From assembly GCA_003254925.1 (NCBI GenBank), contig QANZ01046319.1, positions 66,976 through 130,975 of the forward strand: a stretch of DNA of 64,000 nt. The letters run 5' to 3'. The number at the start of each line of letters is the position of its first letter. The stretch's first letter is position 1. Below the pieces are notes generated by a model. It was not told where the DNA came from, did not search any database, and saw only the letters and a list, made by a program, of their open reading frames with translations. This DNA comes from Chamaecrista fasciculata (lineage: Eukaryota; Streptophyta; Magnoliopsida; Fabales; Fabaceae). The position numbers were made by a program, and so were the translations under genes. Positions 12,251-24,717 of this stretch are shown here, one piece after another.

Positions 12251-13068
12251 GGTGGGGGTGTTTGTATTATAATTAATCACAAGAGGGAATTAATCCTTCC
12301 AACGACCCTATTACATTCATTGCACATAGCATCCTTTGTCTTTTTATACCCAATGCAAAAGGCAGCCCTAGTGGCCTTAAAGGTGACCTAATAACTAAAG
12401 CCAAACACTTTGTACAATCATATTCTCACACGCTGCAGGTAAAATNATTAAAATCTAGAAATAAAATTGAATAATTTTCTCATAGCTTATTTTCATTATC
12501 TTAAAATATAATAAATATTTATTTCCTTAAATATATCTAATTTTAACAAAATTCTAAATTTGAAAAATAATCTTTGCGTACACATATGCAAAATCATTTT
12601 TTGTTTATCAAAATGGAAATTCATCAAGAGAAAAGCAGAGGTTGCACAGAGTACAAGATAATTAAGTTACAAAGCTTCTAGAAAAAAATCATTCATATAC
12701 ATAGACATGTGAGTTGTGACTGACCCCACTCGTGAAAGACTGGTTGTTCGGATTTTTTTTTCTTGTCCACTGTTCTCAGTAATATTGATGGGGATTATAT
12801 ATATTGTTGCAATTACATGCATGATCAGCCTACTCTACGTACGTTTCCGGTTTTTCCATTGAAGGAAGTTTACAGGTTTACATAATAGTGACTTTATAAA
12901 CACGTGCAACATTTAAAGAGTTAGGTTATTACATTTGTGACCATATGACTCCCTAGCTAGCTGTTATTTACGTGTATATATATGTATGTGTATCACTACC
13001 ATTAGCAACCCAAACAATTCATTATTCATCATCATTATCATATCCTCTCGTCGTCCACTCCTAAAAAA
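12251..13068. promoter_or_regulatory. Upstream region of UGT copy B
   Basis: No gene was seen; one ambiguous base lies at 12446. A CACGTG G-box core lies at 12901-12906, 163 bases before the start codon. A TATATATA stretch lies near 12974, about 95 bases before it. Both placements are plausible for a core promoter and a bZIP/bHLH site, but function is inferred only. Confidence 0.4.
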
Positions 13069-16063
13069 ATGAAAGAAAGCATAGTTATGTATCCTGCTCC
13101 CGGTATAGGCCACATCATCTCCATGGTTGAGCTGGCCAAGCTCCTTCTTCATCATTACCCTAACCCTAATTTCTCCATCACCATCTTCCTCACCACTGGC
13201 TTCCTTGACCATCCCTCCATTGACTCCTATATCCACCGCATCACTCAATCCCACCCTTCCATTTCTTTCCTCCGCTTTCCTCTCCTCGCCGTCGATCGCT
13301 TCAACCCTCGCAACCTCGGCGCCACGTTGTTCGGCTTCATTCGCCGCAACACGCCCCACGTGGAATCCTCCCTCTCCCAAATCTCACGCGCCTCCAATAT
13401 CCCCGCCTTCATCATCGACCTCTTCTGCACTCCCGTAATCCCCATCGCAACTTCACTTAACATCCCCGTTTTCCACTTCTTCACTTCCGGCGCCGCCATT
13501 CTCTCCGCTTACTTACACTTCCCAATTATCCACCAACAACACATGTCCTCGTCTCATCAAAAGAACAGCTTCAAGGATCTTCCAGGTCATGAGATTCGCT
13601 TCCCGGGAAACCCACCAATCAAATCTTGCCACCTGATGGAGCCGGTACGCGACAGAGACAACCCTGCTTACTGGGACTTTCTAGATTTCGTCACTCACTT
13701 GCCGGACTCAAACGGCGTCATCGTGAACACGTTCGAAGAGCTCGAGCCGGTAGCGGTGAAGGCGATAGCCGAGGGCGCGTGGCGGGCGTGGCCGGTTTTC
13801 TACATTGGGCCGCTGATTGCGGAGCCGACCGGGGAGGGTAGGAGGAATGGTGAGATATTGGGGTGGCTAGACGAGCAACCGAAGAGGAGCGTGGTGTACT
13901 TGTGCTTTGGGAGCCGGGGTTCGTTCGCCGCGGCGCAGTTGAAGGAGATTGCGGTGGCGTTGGAGAGGAGCAAGGTGAGGTTTTTGTGGGTGGTGAAGAA
14001 GCCGCCGGTGGAGGAGGGAACCAAGCAGACGGAGGACACCACGGAGGAGTTTGATTTGGAAAGGGTGTTGCCTCAGGGGTTTTTGGAGAGGACCAAGGAG
14101 AAGGGCATGGTAGTGAGCTCATGGGCCCCACAGGTGGGAATTTTATTTTTTGACAAAATATACTTTTCGCCCATCAACTTTAGATAAATAGTAAACTAAT
14201 AATTTAGGGATTAAATTGTACATTTCAATCTTTCAAGAACCGAGTTGTCAACTCGATGATCTTTTAAGGATCAAATTGTTAGTTTGCTCTTATATAAACT
14301 TTTCATTTCGTCTTTAACAATTTTTTATTGTCAACTTTCTCTCCAAAATTTTATATTTTGATCGATTTTATCATTTGATTTTACTTCAGTTAAATATTAA
14401 CAACATACTTTACGTGACTAATAACATGTACTGTAAAATTGATAGACAAAAAATCTTCTATCGTAATTCAGATTGAAAAATACGATGAAATTTGTTGTTA
14501 ATTTATTAAAAAATATTTAAAGGATAAGATTGACCAAAATGTGAAATATTGAAAATAAAATTAACAACAAAAGATATTGAAAAGAAAATTAAAAGTTAAT
14601 GTAAATTTTAAGGACGAAAAGACACTTTTCCTCATTTTTTTTTCTTCTTAGTTCTTACTTCTTACTTGAATGATCGATATGATCAAGGTAATTGAGATCG
14701 AGATCTTAGATCGTAAGATCATGTAAGATCGAGATCTTAATAAGATCTACCTTGCCAGATCGCACATAGGATCGGAAATGATTGAGATCGTAATGTGATC
14801 GCGATTTTTTGGTCAGATTTTGAATTTTTTTTTTTAATTTTTCTTAGCATTTTGACATTTTTTTTTAGAGAAAGCATATTATTTGGTCCCTAAATTTACA
14901 CCAAGTCAACTAATGAGTCTCTGGATAATCAAAATACACGATTTTATACTTTTTGGTCCCTGAATTTATACTTATAAATTAATATTATTTAGTCCCCAAA
15001 TTTTAGTTGACTTTACACTTTTTGGTTCCTAAAGTTGTATTAAATTTATACTATTTGGTCCCTAAATTGTTACCTTTTGGTCCCTAAATTTGACTCAGGG
15101 ACCAAACCGTTGACAATTATAATAATTTAAGGACTAATTAGTTGACACAGTGTAAATTTAGAGATCAAATAATAGATTTTTTTTAATATTACTAAAAAAT
15201 TAATGTTATTACATATATATTATTTTTTTAAGAAAAACTAGGATCTTATGATCTTCGATTCGATTTATCCTGTGCCCTTTCGATCCTTAGCAAGATCCCG
15301 ATTTTAATTACCTTAGATATGATGGTTTGGTAGAAAAGAGCTTTTGAATTAATAAGTTTATAAAAATATATATTTGAAAAAAAAACAATAAGAAGAATAT
15401 AATGTTAGAGTGGATCTATGATTAAATAGTAGCTATTAGTTCTTACAATAAATGATATGATAAAAATATGTTTTTTGAATTAATAAGTTTATCATTTTTT
15501 TTTCTTTTTTAACACTGAGCTAGCTAGAATTTGAGAGAGTAGATCAACAATTAAGTTATTTTATAAAAATTAAACTTATTAAAAATATAAAATTAATAGG
15601 TTAAAATATTTTAAAAAAATATTGTTCTATTTAATTTTTCAAACAAACTTATTGAATTTGACGAACAAATTAATTCCAACAGGCGGAGGTACTATGTAAG
15701 GAATCGGTGGGTGGGTTTGTGACTCATTGCGGGTGGAACTCGGTGTTGGAGGCGGTGGTTGCCGGAGTTCCGATGATCGCGTGGCCGATGTACGCAGAGC
15801 AACACATGAACAGGAATGAGATGGTGGAAGACTTGAAGATAGCACTAGGGTTGCACCACAGAGAGGGAGATGAGTTCGTGAGTGGGGACGAATTAGAGAA
15901 CAAGTTGAGGGAACTAATGGAATCGGAGAAAGGGAAAGAAATGAGAGAGAGAAGCTTGAAAATGAGAGACATAGCTGCCTCAGCCACAACACCAAATGGC
16001 TCATCCACAAAAGCACTTAATGAATTGGTTGAGAAACATTGGAAAATTAATGTTCATAATTAA
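13069..16063 (+). CDS. UGT88-like: UDP-glycosyltransferase, UGT88 type (copy B), two exons
   Basis: Exon 1 is 13069-14133 and exon 2 is 15683-16063. The GT-AG intron of 1549 bp is phase 0 and the protein has 481 residues. Catalytic His is H15 (GIGH) and the partner Asp D117 (IIDLF). The PSPG box covers about residues 352-395 and keeps WAPQ, HCGWNS and the terminal AEQ. It differs from copy A by A for V at the first residue of exon 2 and by WPMY for WPLY. The two genes are closely alike across both exons and the 3' flank, so they are recent tandem duplicates. The intron is longer than in copy A mainly through insertions, including a hAT MITE at 14684-15315. Substrates are probably small phenolics; donor UDP-glucose is inferred from the PSPG ends. 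Confidence 0.93.
14684..15315. mobile_element. hAT-type MITE in the intron of UGT copy B
   Basis: Identical 8-bp duplications gatatgat flank it (14676-14683 and 15316-15323), which is diagnostic of hAT insertion. The ends are caaggtaatt and aattacctta, with subterminal gatc-rich blocks. The interior (about 14870-15190) holds a second, nested inverted repeat made of 'tttggtccctaaattt' arms. Its terminal sequence style resembles the relic at 21040-22145, which carries transposase remains. Confidence 0.82.
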
Positions 16064-16748
16064 AGATTGAGCGTGAACCTTAACTGCATGAGGTACGTGC
16101 ATGGTAATCATCAAACAATCCACATGCATAAAAATTAGTATTCTCTCTTTTTTTTTTTTGATCATAAAAATTAGTATTTGTTAATTGATTGTGTGTAATA
16201 TATCGCCTCCTTGAGAGTTAGATCATGCATCCATAAATGTCCCTCTATATATGTAACTCCCCTGTTAAGCGTCTTTATTATTATTTTTTTTTTGGCCAAA
16301 GCGTCTTTATTATTTGATGGTCCAATCTTCAATTTGGTTATGAATGTATTGCTTTTAAGTTTACTTTAATCAAGATGTTTTAGAAGTATCATTTATCCTT
16401 ATTAAATGTTTTTATAATGGTTCATTTTTTATTGTAAATTATTAAATATGATTATATTTTTTTTTCAAGTTTGACTAATTGTAAATACAATGTTAAAATC
16501 TAATTATGAGTACGTCTCGCCGGAAGTCGCCTCCGGGCACTCCCACGGCAACTCATCTTCCCTCTTTTTCTTAACCTTTTCCCATATACATATATAGCAA
16601 CCATCTCCTCCTCCACGCGCTAACAAAAAATTCTTTAAATATTTTCTTAGTAAAAAATTAAACCAAAAATTGGTAAGTAAAAACTGGATATACCCATCTC
16701 TCTCACCCCATTATCCGAGAGTCACTGACCTCTTTCTATAGCTTTTGG
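16064..16748. other. 3' flank of UGT copy B
   Basis: Positions 16064-16380 match the flanks at 9502-9540 plus 10350-10520, and partly 6060-6190. No gene was seen. A moderately GC-rich patch at about 16505-16620 has no convincing open frame. Confidence 0.5.
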
Positions 16749-17389
16749 TAGGGGTGAGCAAACCAACCCACCAACCCGCGAGCCCGCAGAAACCAACCCA
16801 ACCCGCAGCTATGGGTTGGGTTGGTTCGGGTTCGCGGGTTGGTTTGGGTTCAAAATTCTCAACCCGCACACTTGCGGGTTGGGTTGCGGGTTTAGAGTTT
16901 TTCAACCCAACCCAACCTGCGAGCCCGCATATAATTTTTTTTTTATAAATATTTATATGTTTTTATATAAAATTTGTATGTTTTCTTATGTATTTATACT
17001 ATTAGTTCTTTATAAATAAGATATTTTTATTTTAAAATTTACATAATTACATATATGTATTACATTTACATATTTTATAGAATATATTTTAATTGATTTA
17101 TATTTATATATATAAAATCTATGTTTTTTAACATTTTTTATGTGTAAGTTTTTTTATTCACTACCCACAAATTTATAATAATATTTTTTTTAATGAAAAT
17201 TATAAAAAAAAAATTACAAACTCAACCCGCGGGTTCAACCCAACCCAACCCGCAACTCTGCGGGTTGGGTTGGTTCGGGTTGAGTTTTAAAAATCATAAA
17301 ACCCAACCCAACCCAACCCGCAGATTGATGTGCGGGTTGGGTTGGGATTTCCCCTCAACCCGCCCCAACCCAACCCGTGCTCACCCCTA
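16749..17389. mobile_element. hAT-type element rich in AACCCAACCCG repeats
   Basis: The 12-bp terminal inverted repeats are taggggtgagca and tgctcaccccta. Perfect 8-bp target duplications gcttttgg lie at 16741-16748 and 17390-17397. Both subterminal regions consist of many direct and inverted copies of a caaccc/gggttg unit around an AT-rich core. Such clustered subterminal motifs are the usual binding sites of hAT transposases. The open frames across it are by-products of the repeats; it encodes no transposase. Confidence 0.9.
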
Positions 17390-17992
17390 GCTTTTGGTTA
17401 AGAGGATGAAGTCAGAAGAGTGGAGAAAAAGGTTTGTCATTAATGAAGAGAGATAAATTTGGGTTCATATTCATGGGAGTGGCTCAGCTGTAGTACAGTG
17501 GCTGTATTATTTCATCCAGGCCATTGATTTAATTTGAAAGTCAACAAATAAATTGTTAGTCAACATATCTAATGGTTAATAATTGATACTTCAGCAAAAC
17601 TTTAACAAACATAATTGAGTTGATCCATTTCCCATATTCATACATGCTTAACGGAGTTAAACAAAAGTTTGTTTTTGTAAACAATAAACACGTGTTAAAA
17701 TTCAATTGGAGAACCTGAGGGCAAATATACAAAGAACAGTATGTAAGTTTTGCCCTAAATAAAATATCAATAATCTCACACTGTCGGCCCAGTTTCCTTG
17801 ATAAAACAAGCGGCCCCATTTCCTCAAACTTTACATCCAACGTTCATTGACGGGGTGTCACGTTCTAAACTAAACATTGATCTTCATGAATCACTCTCTT
17901 ACAAGTCTTACTTACCTACATTGTCCTTCTTTTTTTTTTTTTTAATTTCTTTCTCTCTCGGATAGATTGTCAACCTTACATTTAATTTGTTG
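17390..17992. other. Spacer between two transposons; no gene seen
   Basis: Unremarkable sequence. The longest open frame (minus strand, 94 codons, 17556-17840) shows no recognisable motif. Confidence 0.4.
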
Positions 17993-18875
17993 GAGAAAAT
18001 TTATTAGTTGGTCCCTCATTTTTCACAATTTCAATGATTTGGTCTCTAAATTATAAAAATATACTATTTAATTCCTGAATAATTACAATCGTTAATGAGC
18101 TAATTAGTTCATATATATATAGCTTCTCTTTGTTACTTATACCGATAACTTGATTGTTAAATACACATGTAACACGTTAAATGCTACGTGTTAATGTCAT
18201 ATATGCAATTATTTGATCCTTCAATTTTAATATTCAAATATGACTTGACTCCAATTTTAATACTCAACAATTTGATTCCTCTTCCTCTAATTTTTACTTT
18301 CTTTTCTTGGGTTCATATTGCACCACCAGCAACAACAATGATTATCTTTGTATGTTTCTCTTGAGCAATGATGTGCTTTCCCTGATCTAATTTTCTGAAT
18401 GTTTTGAAATTGAGGTTATTCATGATGCCTAAATAAGACGATAATGACAAAATAAAGGCGATAACAACAAATTAAAACGACGGTGCACGATAAACATCGA
18501 TGGATGCGCAACCAGGAGATATGTGGGGACCACTTAGAGTTTGTGATTATTTTATGGCTCGTGTTTGGAAGGTTTACTAAAGGCTTCAGATTTTAGGATT
18601 AAAAATTGGGTAGGTTAATTTTGGTTCGGTTCATTTGCTAGGTTTGGTGGATCAATTTGGCTAAGGGGATTATAATGTCAGAGCGATATTTAATGGTGTC
18701 ATGTCAGCATTTAACTTTTATGTTATCAAGTTACTTAACGAATAATAACTGAAGGAATAAATAGTTAGCGATTATGATAATTAAATTAGGGACTAAATAA
18801 CTAGTCTATTTCTGTAATTCAGAGATCAAATCATTGATTCAATAAAAAATGAGAAACCAAATAGTAAATTTTCTC
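17993..18875. mobile_element. Mutator-like inverted-repeat element
   Basis: The left arm begins gagaaaatttattagttgg and the right arm ends atagtaaattttctc, its imperfect reverse complement; the arms run about 100 bp. The flanking 9-mers aatttgttg (17984-17992) and aatttattg (18876-18884) differ at one base. The interior has no recognisable transposase. Together with 16749-17389 it splits the copy B 3' flank, which resumes at about 18940. Confidence 0.75.
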
Positions 18876-18884
18876 AATTTATTG

Positions 18885-19640
18885 CCTTTTGCTATCACTA
18901 GTTGAATCTTTGATATATCGAATATTCGGATAGTTTAGTGTGAATTCAATCTCCTAATGACACTAATTGGCTGGATTTTTTTTTTGGGTAAAATACGAGA
19001 TACCGTGTGTTTTGGGATGTTTCCTCTCTAGTACCTACTTGTTTAAAGAAATGGATTTACTAGATCAGTTCTAATTGTTGGTGATCAATCTTATTTCGTT
19101 GAGTTTCTTTTTAGTATTTGATTTTCTAATGAATATTGGTGTGTAGACTAATATGTGTGTTTATTATATCATTAGACAACTTCGAGTTAACATAATTTTG
19201 TTTTGTTTTCGTCAAATTGACTCCAGAGTTGTTAAAACTAACTTAAAATGTAAGAAATTATTGAACAACAAATAGCTAGAAAGAGGAAGCATTTGAGGCT
19301 GAGGGACATGCCGTTATAGAATCAACTGCAAAATTAAATCAATAGGATAAGCTTAAAGTTTAATTTGAATATGCTAAAATGCACTAAACCAAAAAGCATA
19401 ACGTGCTTCCTAGGTCCTAGCTTCGCAATACTGAAATTTTTTTACTATTTACTAAGGAGTTCAACGAGAAACAACATAAAAGAAATCCGTTTTTTTCAGA
19501 AGGAACTTGTATATTATGTAAAATTTTAGAAGTTCTTTTTATTATCTGTATTTGTAATATTGTTTTTTTCTTTATTGGATTATGTATAATTGAAGGCTAT
19601 AGTGAAATTTATTTTTATATATCTTATACTAAGGAATTAC
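18885..19640. other. Displaced 3' flank of UGT copy B and spacer
   Basis: Positions about 18940-19060 match 6200-6330 downstream of copy A (gtgaattcaatctcctaatg, gttttgggatgtttcctct). This shows that the original duplicated block continued here before transposons inserted. The rest has no coding signal. Confidence 0.5.
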
Positions 19641-19649
19641 ATGATTTAA

Positions 19650-20275
19650 TAATCGCCCATCGAATGTTGGTTATGGGCTGACCTTGGATTTTGGGAGAAA
19701 TTGGATCTAGCGATCGAGATAGGAGTGGAAGATAAGCCCAGGAATATGCCCTCATTAGTTAAGACTTGATAGATATCCTGCCCTTGTTCCAGATAGTCTC
19801 CTTCCTGATTCCTGCAAGGATAACTCCAATGGGGGTTTTAGTCCCCAGAAGAGCCTCCGATGGTTAAGTCAGAATCTCGGCAGAGTAACAGTAATATCTT
19901 AATCAAATCAACTTACCTTTCACTTTGCGGGTCTCCTATTTATAATGCGGAAAAGGGGAATTGCCCTGCCTAGGCCTGCGACCTAGTCCATTATCCTCCT
20001 AGGTTTGTTACGTAGGCCTGGGACTGTCGGCTCGTGTGTCTCCACTATGTTTGTGGTCCCCCCTTTTCCAAGGCCGCTCAGGTCATCTGCTCCTCCGATC
20101 GGTCTTCCTGGTATCCGAGCGATGGACCGCTTGGTCCTTAGTCCGTAGGATCCTTTGGGTCTTACTTTATTAAGGCCCATTGGGCCTTGCTATATTTTGT
20201 GACCCTTATCTTGTGAGACCCTTTGGACCTTACTTTACCAAGGTCCATTGGGTCCTACTCTATCAAGACTTAAGA
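19650..20275 (-). mobile_element. Possible LTR remnant of a retrotransposon (minus strand)
   Basis: This is an island of higher GC in AT-rich DNA. Read on the minus strand, it has a TATAAATA-type box (complement at about 19938) and the phrase 'actaaaacccccattggag', of a kind seen in plant LTRs. It also carries short repeats of an 'aggcccattgggcc' type near 20175-20260. No paired LTR, primer-binding site or target duplication was found. Confidence 0.35.
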
Positions 20276-21039
20276 CTTAAAGTGAGAAAGTGATTAGAGC
20301 TATTCTGACCAAAAAACAAAATTAGAGCTATTTGAGAACTGTATTTTTGCAGTGATTATGGGATGAAGTTTTAAGTCCAATTTGGATCCTCTATCATATT
20401 TCTTTCTCACTCAACACTATACTAAGGATCCAAATTGTTTCACTCTTCTTCTTGCTTATTATATGCTTGTATGTTCAAAAAATCAAAGACTCTAGGTTTA
20501 TGATTAATATATAACAACAACAATTTGGGCTCAGTCTGGGCTCGAACCCATTTTTATTTAGGTTGGGCACAGAAACAAAATGAGCTCATTTTTTATTTTT
20601 TAAATTTTAATCTAATTCCTATCAACAATTTAATATAAATGAAGTGAGAAATTTTAAATAGACAAATATACAATATTTAAAAATATAGCAAATCACGTTA
20701 TAAAGTTTATAATATTATAATCATAAACTTTAAAAATACCAAAATAAAATATAAGTTAATAATTAAATAAAATATAAATATTAAGATATACATATAGAAT
20801 TAAAAAATATTTAGTTAGTAATATATATTTTAATGATTATTAAAATATACATTTAGACTCAAAATAACATTTTATCAGAAAGAAAACTTTTTACACTTTT
20901 CATCTGATTTTGTAAAGAAACAAATGATGAGTTCGTGTGTAATGGATCCAAGAGGCATTATGTATAGTGCCCGACTCTCTAAAATATAAGGGTAATGCTA
21001 CAAAAAGTGATATTACTCAAACAATTCTTTTATTATAAG
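20276..21039. other. AT-rich spacer; no gene seen
   Basis: No open frame or repeat structure of note was seen. Confidence 0.4.
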
Positions 21040-22145
21040 TAAGATAGTCAAGATCTAGATTTAAATTGTAAGATCTTAAAATCTTGCAAAGAAATTTCAA
21101 ATTAAATCGGATGCAGGATTATTTTTAGCAAGATCGTGGTAAGATTGCTATTTTGCTCGTAAGATTGTAAGATTGTCCGATTTCACCGATCATATATATA
21201 TATATATTTGAAGTTTTCTTTTTAAAATAAGGTCCAAAATGCTATTTTTTGGGACTTTTTTTTTTCAGGGTCCAAAATGCTCTATTTTAAAAACCCAAAA
21301 ATTGAAAACATTAGGTTTGTTATTCGAATATTGAACTTAACTTGTAATTTTTCAGGATGTGAACGTAATTGGAGTAATTTTGAGAGGGTAAGAAACTTTA
21401 AACATAACTTCTTTTTTACAAAATATTATTATTTTATTCTCTTTCTATAAGTTAATTATTTATAACCATTCATTATTTAGGTTCACACAAAATGAAGGTA
21501 TTGTATGATTCAAAATAAGATGAATGAGTTGCTCTATATTATGTTTAATCGAAAGGGAAAAGAACTATAAGGGAGCTTGACAACATAGAAAATCTTTCTT
21601 CTGATGATGAATGGATCACTGAGAATAATGAAAAAAAGATGAAGTAGAAAACGAAGTCTTTAAAGTTCAAGAAGTAGAAAATGTTGAATCTCGTGGCACT
21701 GTTGATGATTTGGAGATTCTAGTGGATGAAATAGAAATGGGAGACATTGATGATGTTGATTTTGATGTGTGACATATCTTGGATGAACTTTTAGATAATG
21801 ATATTCTCAATTTGTAATGTTACTCGTGGTTGTTGTCTTGTTTTTGTTAGTTTTTTACTGAATTTATGATAAACTTTTTAGACATCTTGATAATGAGCTA
21901 ATTACATGTTGAGACTATAAATTGATGATGTTGGAAAAAGATCTTGAGACATGTTAATAAGAAGAATTTATGACTTATGAGCATTTATATATATATATAG
22001 ATATTAATAATTGTTATATAATTTATATAATATTTTTTTAGGGAAATTTGTAAAATCTTACGATCTTCGATCTCATCTTGCAATTCGATTTATTTTATGT
22101 GTCTTTCGATATTAGGTAAGATTTCGATATTGATTACTTGATAAT
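21040..22145 (+). mobile_element. Decayed hAT transposon with transposase C-terminal remains
   Basis: Near 21355-21395 the conceptual peptide CERNWSNFERV appears. Near 21505-21560, after an intron-like stretch ending in ttatttag, there is IQNKMNELLYIMFNRKGK. In plant hAT transposases the dimerisation region has a CERNWS motif followed by HTKxRNRL and LVYVxYN, so these are its relics. Stops and frameshifts interrupt the frame. The flanks carry gatctta-rich subterminal sequence in inverted orientation (21050-21150 and 22040-22145). Exact ends are not resolved. Confidence 0.6.
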
Positions 22146-22209
22146 AGGCCGGTCCTCTTCACCATAAATCACACTATACATGGGTGATTTGACAGTTTTT
22201 TAATATATT

Positions 22210-23999
22210 GGCAAAACACCCTTTCGTGCCCCTAACATTTGCAGTGATTTTCAGTTATGCCCCTAACGTTTCATTTTGTTCAGGCGTGCCCTCAATGTGA
22301 AACTAACGTTTCAATTATGCCTCCAATTTTGACTCAATGCCCATGTGGCAATTTTTTTTACTTATGTGTCATTTTTTTTGTCTAACTTGAATACGTGGCA
22401 TGATGACTGGACATTCCTATTTTTTTTTCCACCGTGGCATTCCTTTAATATGTGGCATGATGACTGGACATTCCTATTTTTTTTGACTGAATTTACATTT
22501 TTGAACATAAAAATTGAGTAAATTAGCAAATCAGTCCCTGGATTTAAATTTTTCATCATCTTCATTCATTTTAGTCGCAAATCCTCAAAATAAAATTGTA
22601 AAGTGTCCCAAAACTCTTCCAAACATTTTAATTTAGTCCATAAAAGTATTAAAAACCCTAAAACCTAAATTCTAAACCTTAAAACTATAAACCCTAAACC
22701 CTAAACTCTAAAATTCTAAACCCTAAACCCTAAAAAATATAATTTGAGCAATTAGGTCCCTCACCCATTCTTATCCTATTATTCTCAATTCCCCCTCTTT
22801 TCATCATCTTCATTCATTTTAGTCCCAAATCCTCAAAAACAAATTGTAAAGTGTCCCAAAACTCTTCCAAACATTCTAATTTAGTCTTTAAAAATATTAA
22901 AAATCCTAAACCCCAAAACCCAAAACCCAAAACTCCAAACCCCAAACTTCAAACCCCAAATCCCTAAACTCTAAAACTTATTTTTTTTCTTTAATCTTCA
23001 ATTTTATTTTGAAGTTTAAACATGAAGGGAATTAAGAAAAGTAAGGAATAAATATGGTAGAGGAAGAAAATATGGTAGAGGAAGAAAAGGGAACCTGTAA
23101 GGAGAGTTGGGGTTGGGGTTGAGAATGTGTAGGAGATGTCGGTAGTGGTTGTGTTTCTGGTGCTGGATTTGGCTCAGATTGAGGTTGGAGACCGTTTTGC
23201 AATTCAGGTTCAGACGACATTTTGGCAAGTTAGGATTGTGGAGATAAATTTAAGAGGAGAGTTTAGGACTGATCCAACTCACAATCACATATGCAGCCTA
23301 ATTGAAGAAAAAAAAAGCTTTAGAGTTTAGGGATTTGGGGTTTAGGATTTTTAATATTTTTAAGGACTAAATTAGAATGTTTGGAAGAGTTTTGGGACAC
23401 TTTACAGTTTTTTTTTTTGAGGATTTGGGACTAAAATGAATGAAGATGATGAAAAGAGGGGGAATTGAGAATAATGGGATAAGAATGGGTGAGGGACCTA
23501 ATTGCTCAAATTAGATTTTTTAGGGTTTAGGGTTTAGAATTTTAGAGTTTAGGGTTTAGGGTTTATAGTTTTAAGGTTTAGAGTTTAGGTTTTAGGGTTT
23601 TTAATACTTTTAAGGACTAAATTGAAATGTTTGGAAGAGTTTTGGAACACTTTACAATTTTATTTTGAGGATTTGGGACTAAAATGAATAAAGATGATAA
23701 AAAATGTAAATCCAGGGACTGATTTGCTAGTTTACTCAATTTTTATGTTCAAAAATGTAAATTCAGTCATCATGCCACGGTGGAAAAAAAAAATAGGAAT
23801 GTCCAGTCATCATGCCACATATTAAAGTCAGACAAAAAAAATGACACATAAGTAAAAAAATTGCCACATGGGCATTGAGTCAAAATTGGGAGCACAATTG
23901 AAACGTTAGTTTCACATTGAGGTGCCTGAACAAAATGAAACGTTAGGGGCATAACTGAAAATCACTGCAAACGTTAGGGGCACGAAAGGGTGTTTTGCC
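22210..23999. mobile_element. Mutator-like foldback element with ~700-780-bp terminal inverted repeats
   Basis: The ends are ggcaaaacaccctttcgtgc and its reverse complement. Perfect 9-bp target duplications taatatatt flank the element (22201-22209 and 24000-24008). The inverted arms run from 22210 to about 22985 and from about 23320 to 23999, leaving only about 335 bp of unique centre. The arms include aaaccctaaa-type stretches. The centre has no transposase; its minus-strand open frames (23016-23228) are proline/leucine-rich and not recognisable. Confidence 0.88.
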
Positions 24000-24065
24000 T
24001 AATATATTTTTTTAAAAATTTAATTTTTGGATGGAAGATAAAGACAGAATAAAGAATTTGTTTGA

Positions 24066-24560
24066 GGGCAAAATATCAATTTCGTCTCCAAACTTTACAC
24101 CTGCTGTCAATTTTGTCTCCAAACTTTACACATGCTATCAATTTCGTCCCCATTATTTTTTTCCTGTCAATTTCGTCCCTTTCACATTTTGGTCAATTTT
24201 ATCTTTTGCTCTTAATTTAGCCAAATATTGACGAAAAAATCTATGTGGCTAACGATATATAATGTAAAATTGATGAAAAAAAAACTCAAATCCTAATTTA
24301 GATTCAAAAACAGGATGCAGACTGTCGTCAATTTATTAAAAGAAATTAGTCAAAGGATAAAATTGACAAAATTGTGAAAGATCGAGGACGAAATTGACAG
24401 TTGATGTAAAGATAGGGGATGAAATTGACAGCAAAAAAAGATTGGGGATGAAATTGAGAGTTAGTGTAAAGTTTGGGGACGAAATTGACAGTAAAAAAAA
24501 GTTTAGAGACGAAATTGACAGTTTATATAAAGTTTGAAGACAAAATTAATACTTTTAGCT
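24066..24560. mobile_element. Foldback element with internally repeated arms
   Basis: The left half repeats 'caatttcgtctccaaacttta' type units. The right half repeats the complement (gacgaaattgacagt) five or so times, ending near 24560. It resembles part of the copy B intron at 14160-14640. No gene is present. Confidence 0.55.
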
Positions 24561-24717
24561 TGGTTTGAGCCATCTCATTCTTTTCAACATTACCCTGTAT
24601 ATAAAGAAATTAGTAACCGTACACTGTGCAATGCAACACGTATATATGGTACAATAATTAATGAAGAGAAAAAACAAGATGCAGACTTTTTTTTTTTGGC
24701 CTGGATGCAGAATTGCA

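Noticed and set aside
16790..17370. Possible interstitial telomere repeat
   Set aside because: The unit is caaccc/aacccg rather than the plant telomere TTTAGGG/CCCTAAA. It lies within delimited hAT ends, so it is subterminal transposon sequence.
16711..17390. Several 60-67-codon open frames with NPTQP repeats
   Set aside because: They are produced by the caaccc repeats of the hAT element at 16749-17389.
22670..22740. aaaccctaaa runs resembling plant telomere repeats (also near 1950-2040 and 23520-23600)
   Set aside because: They are short, irregular and embedded in inverted-repeat arms or AT-rich repeats; no regular telomeric array is present.
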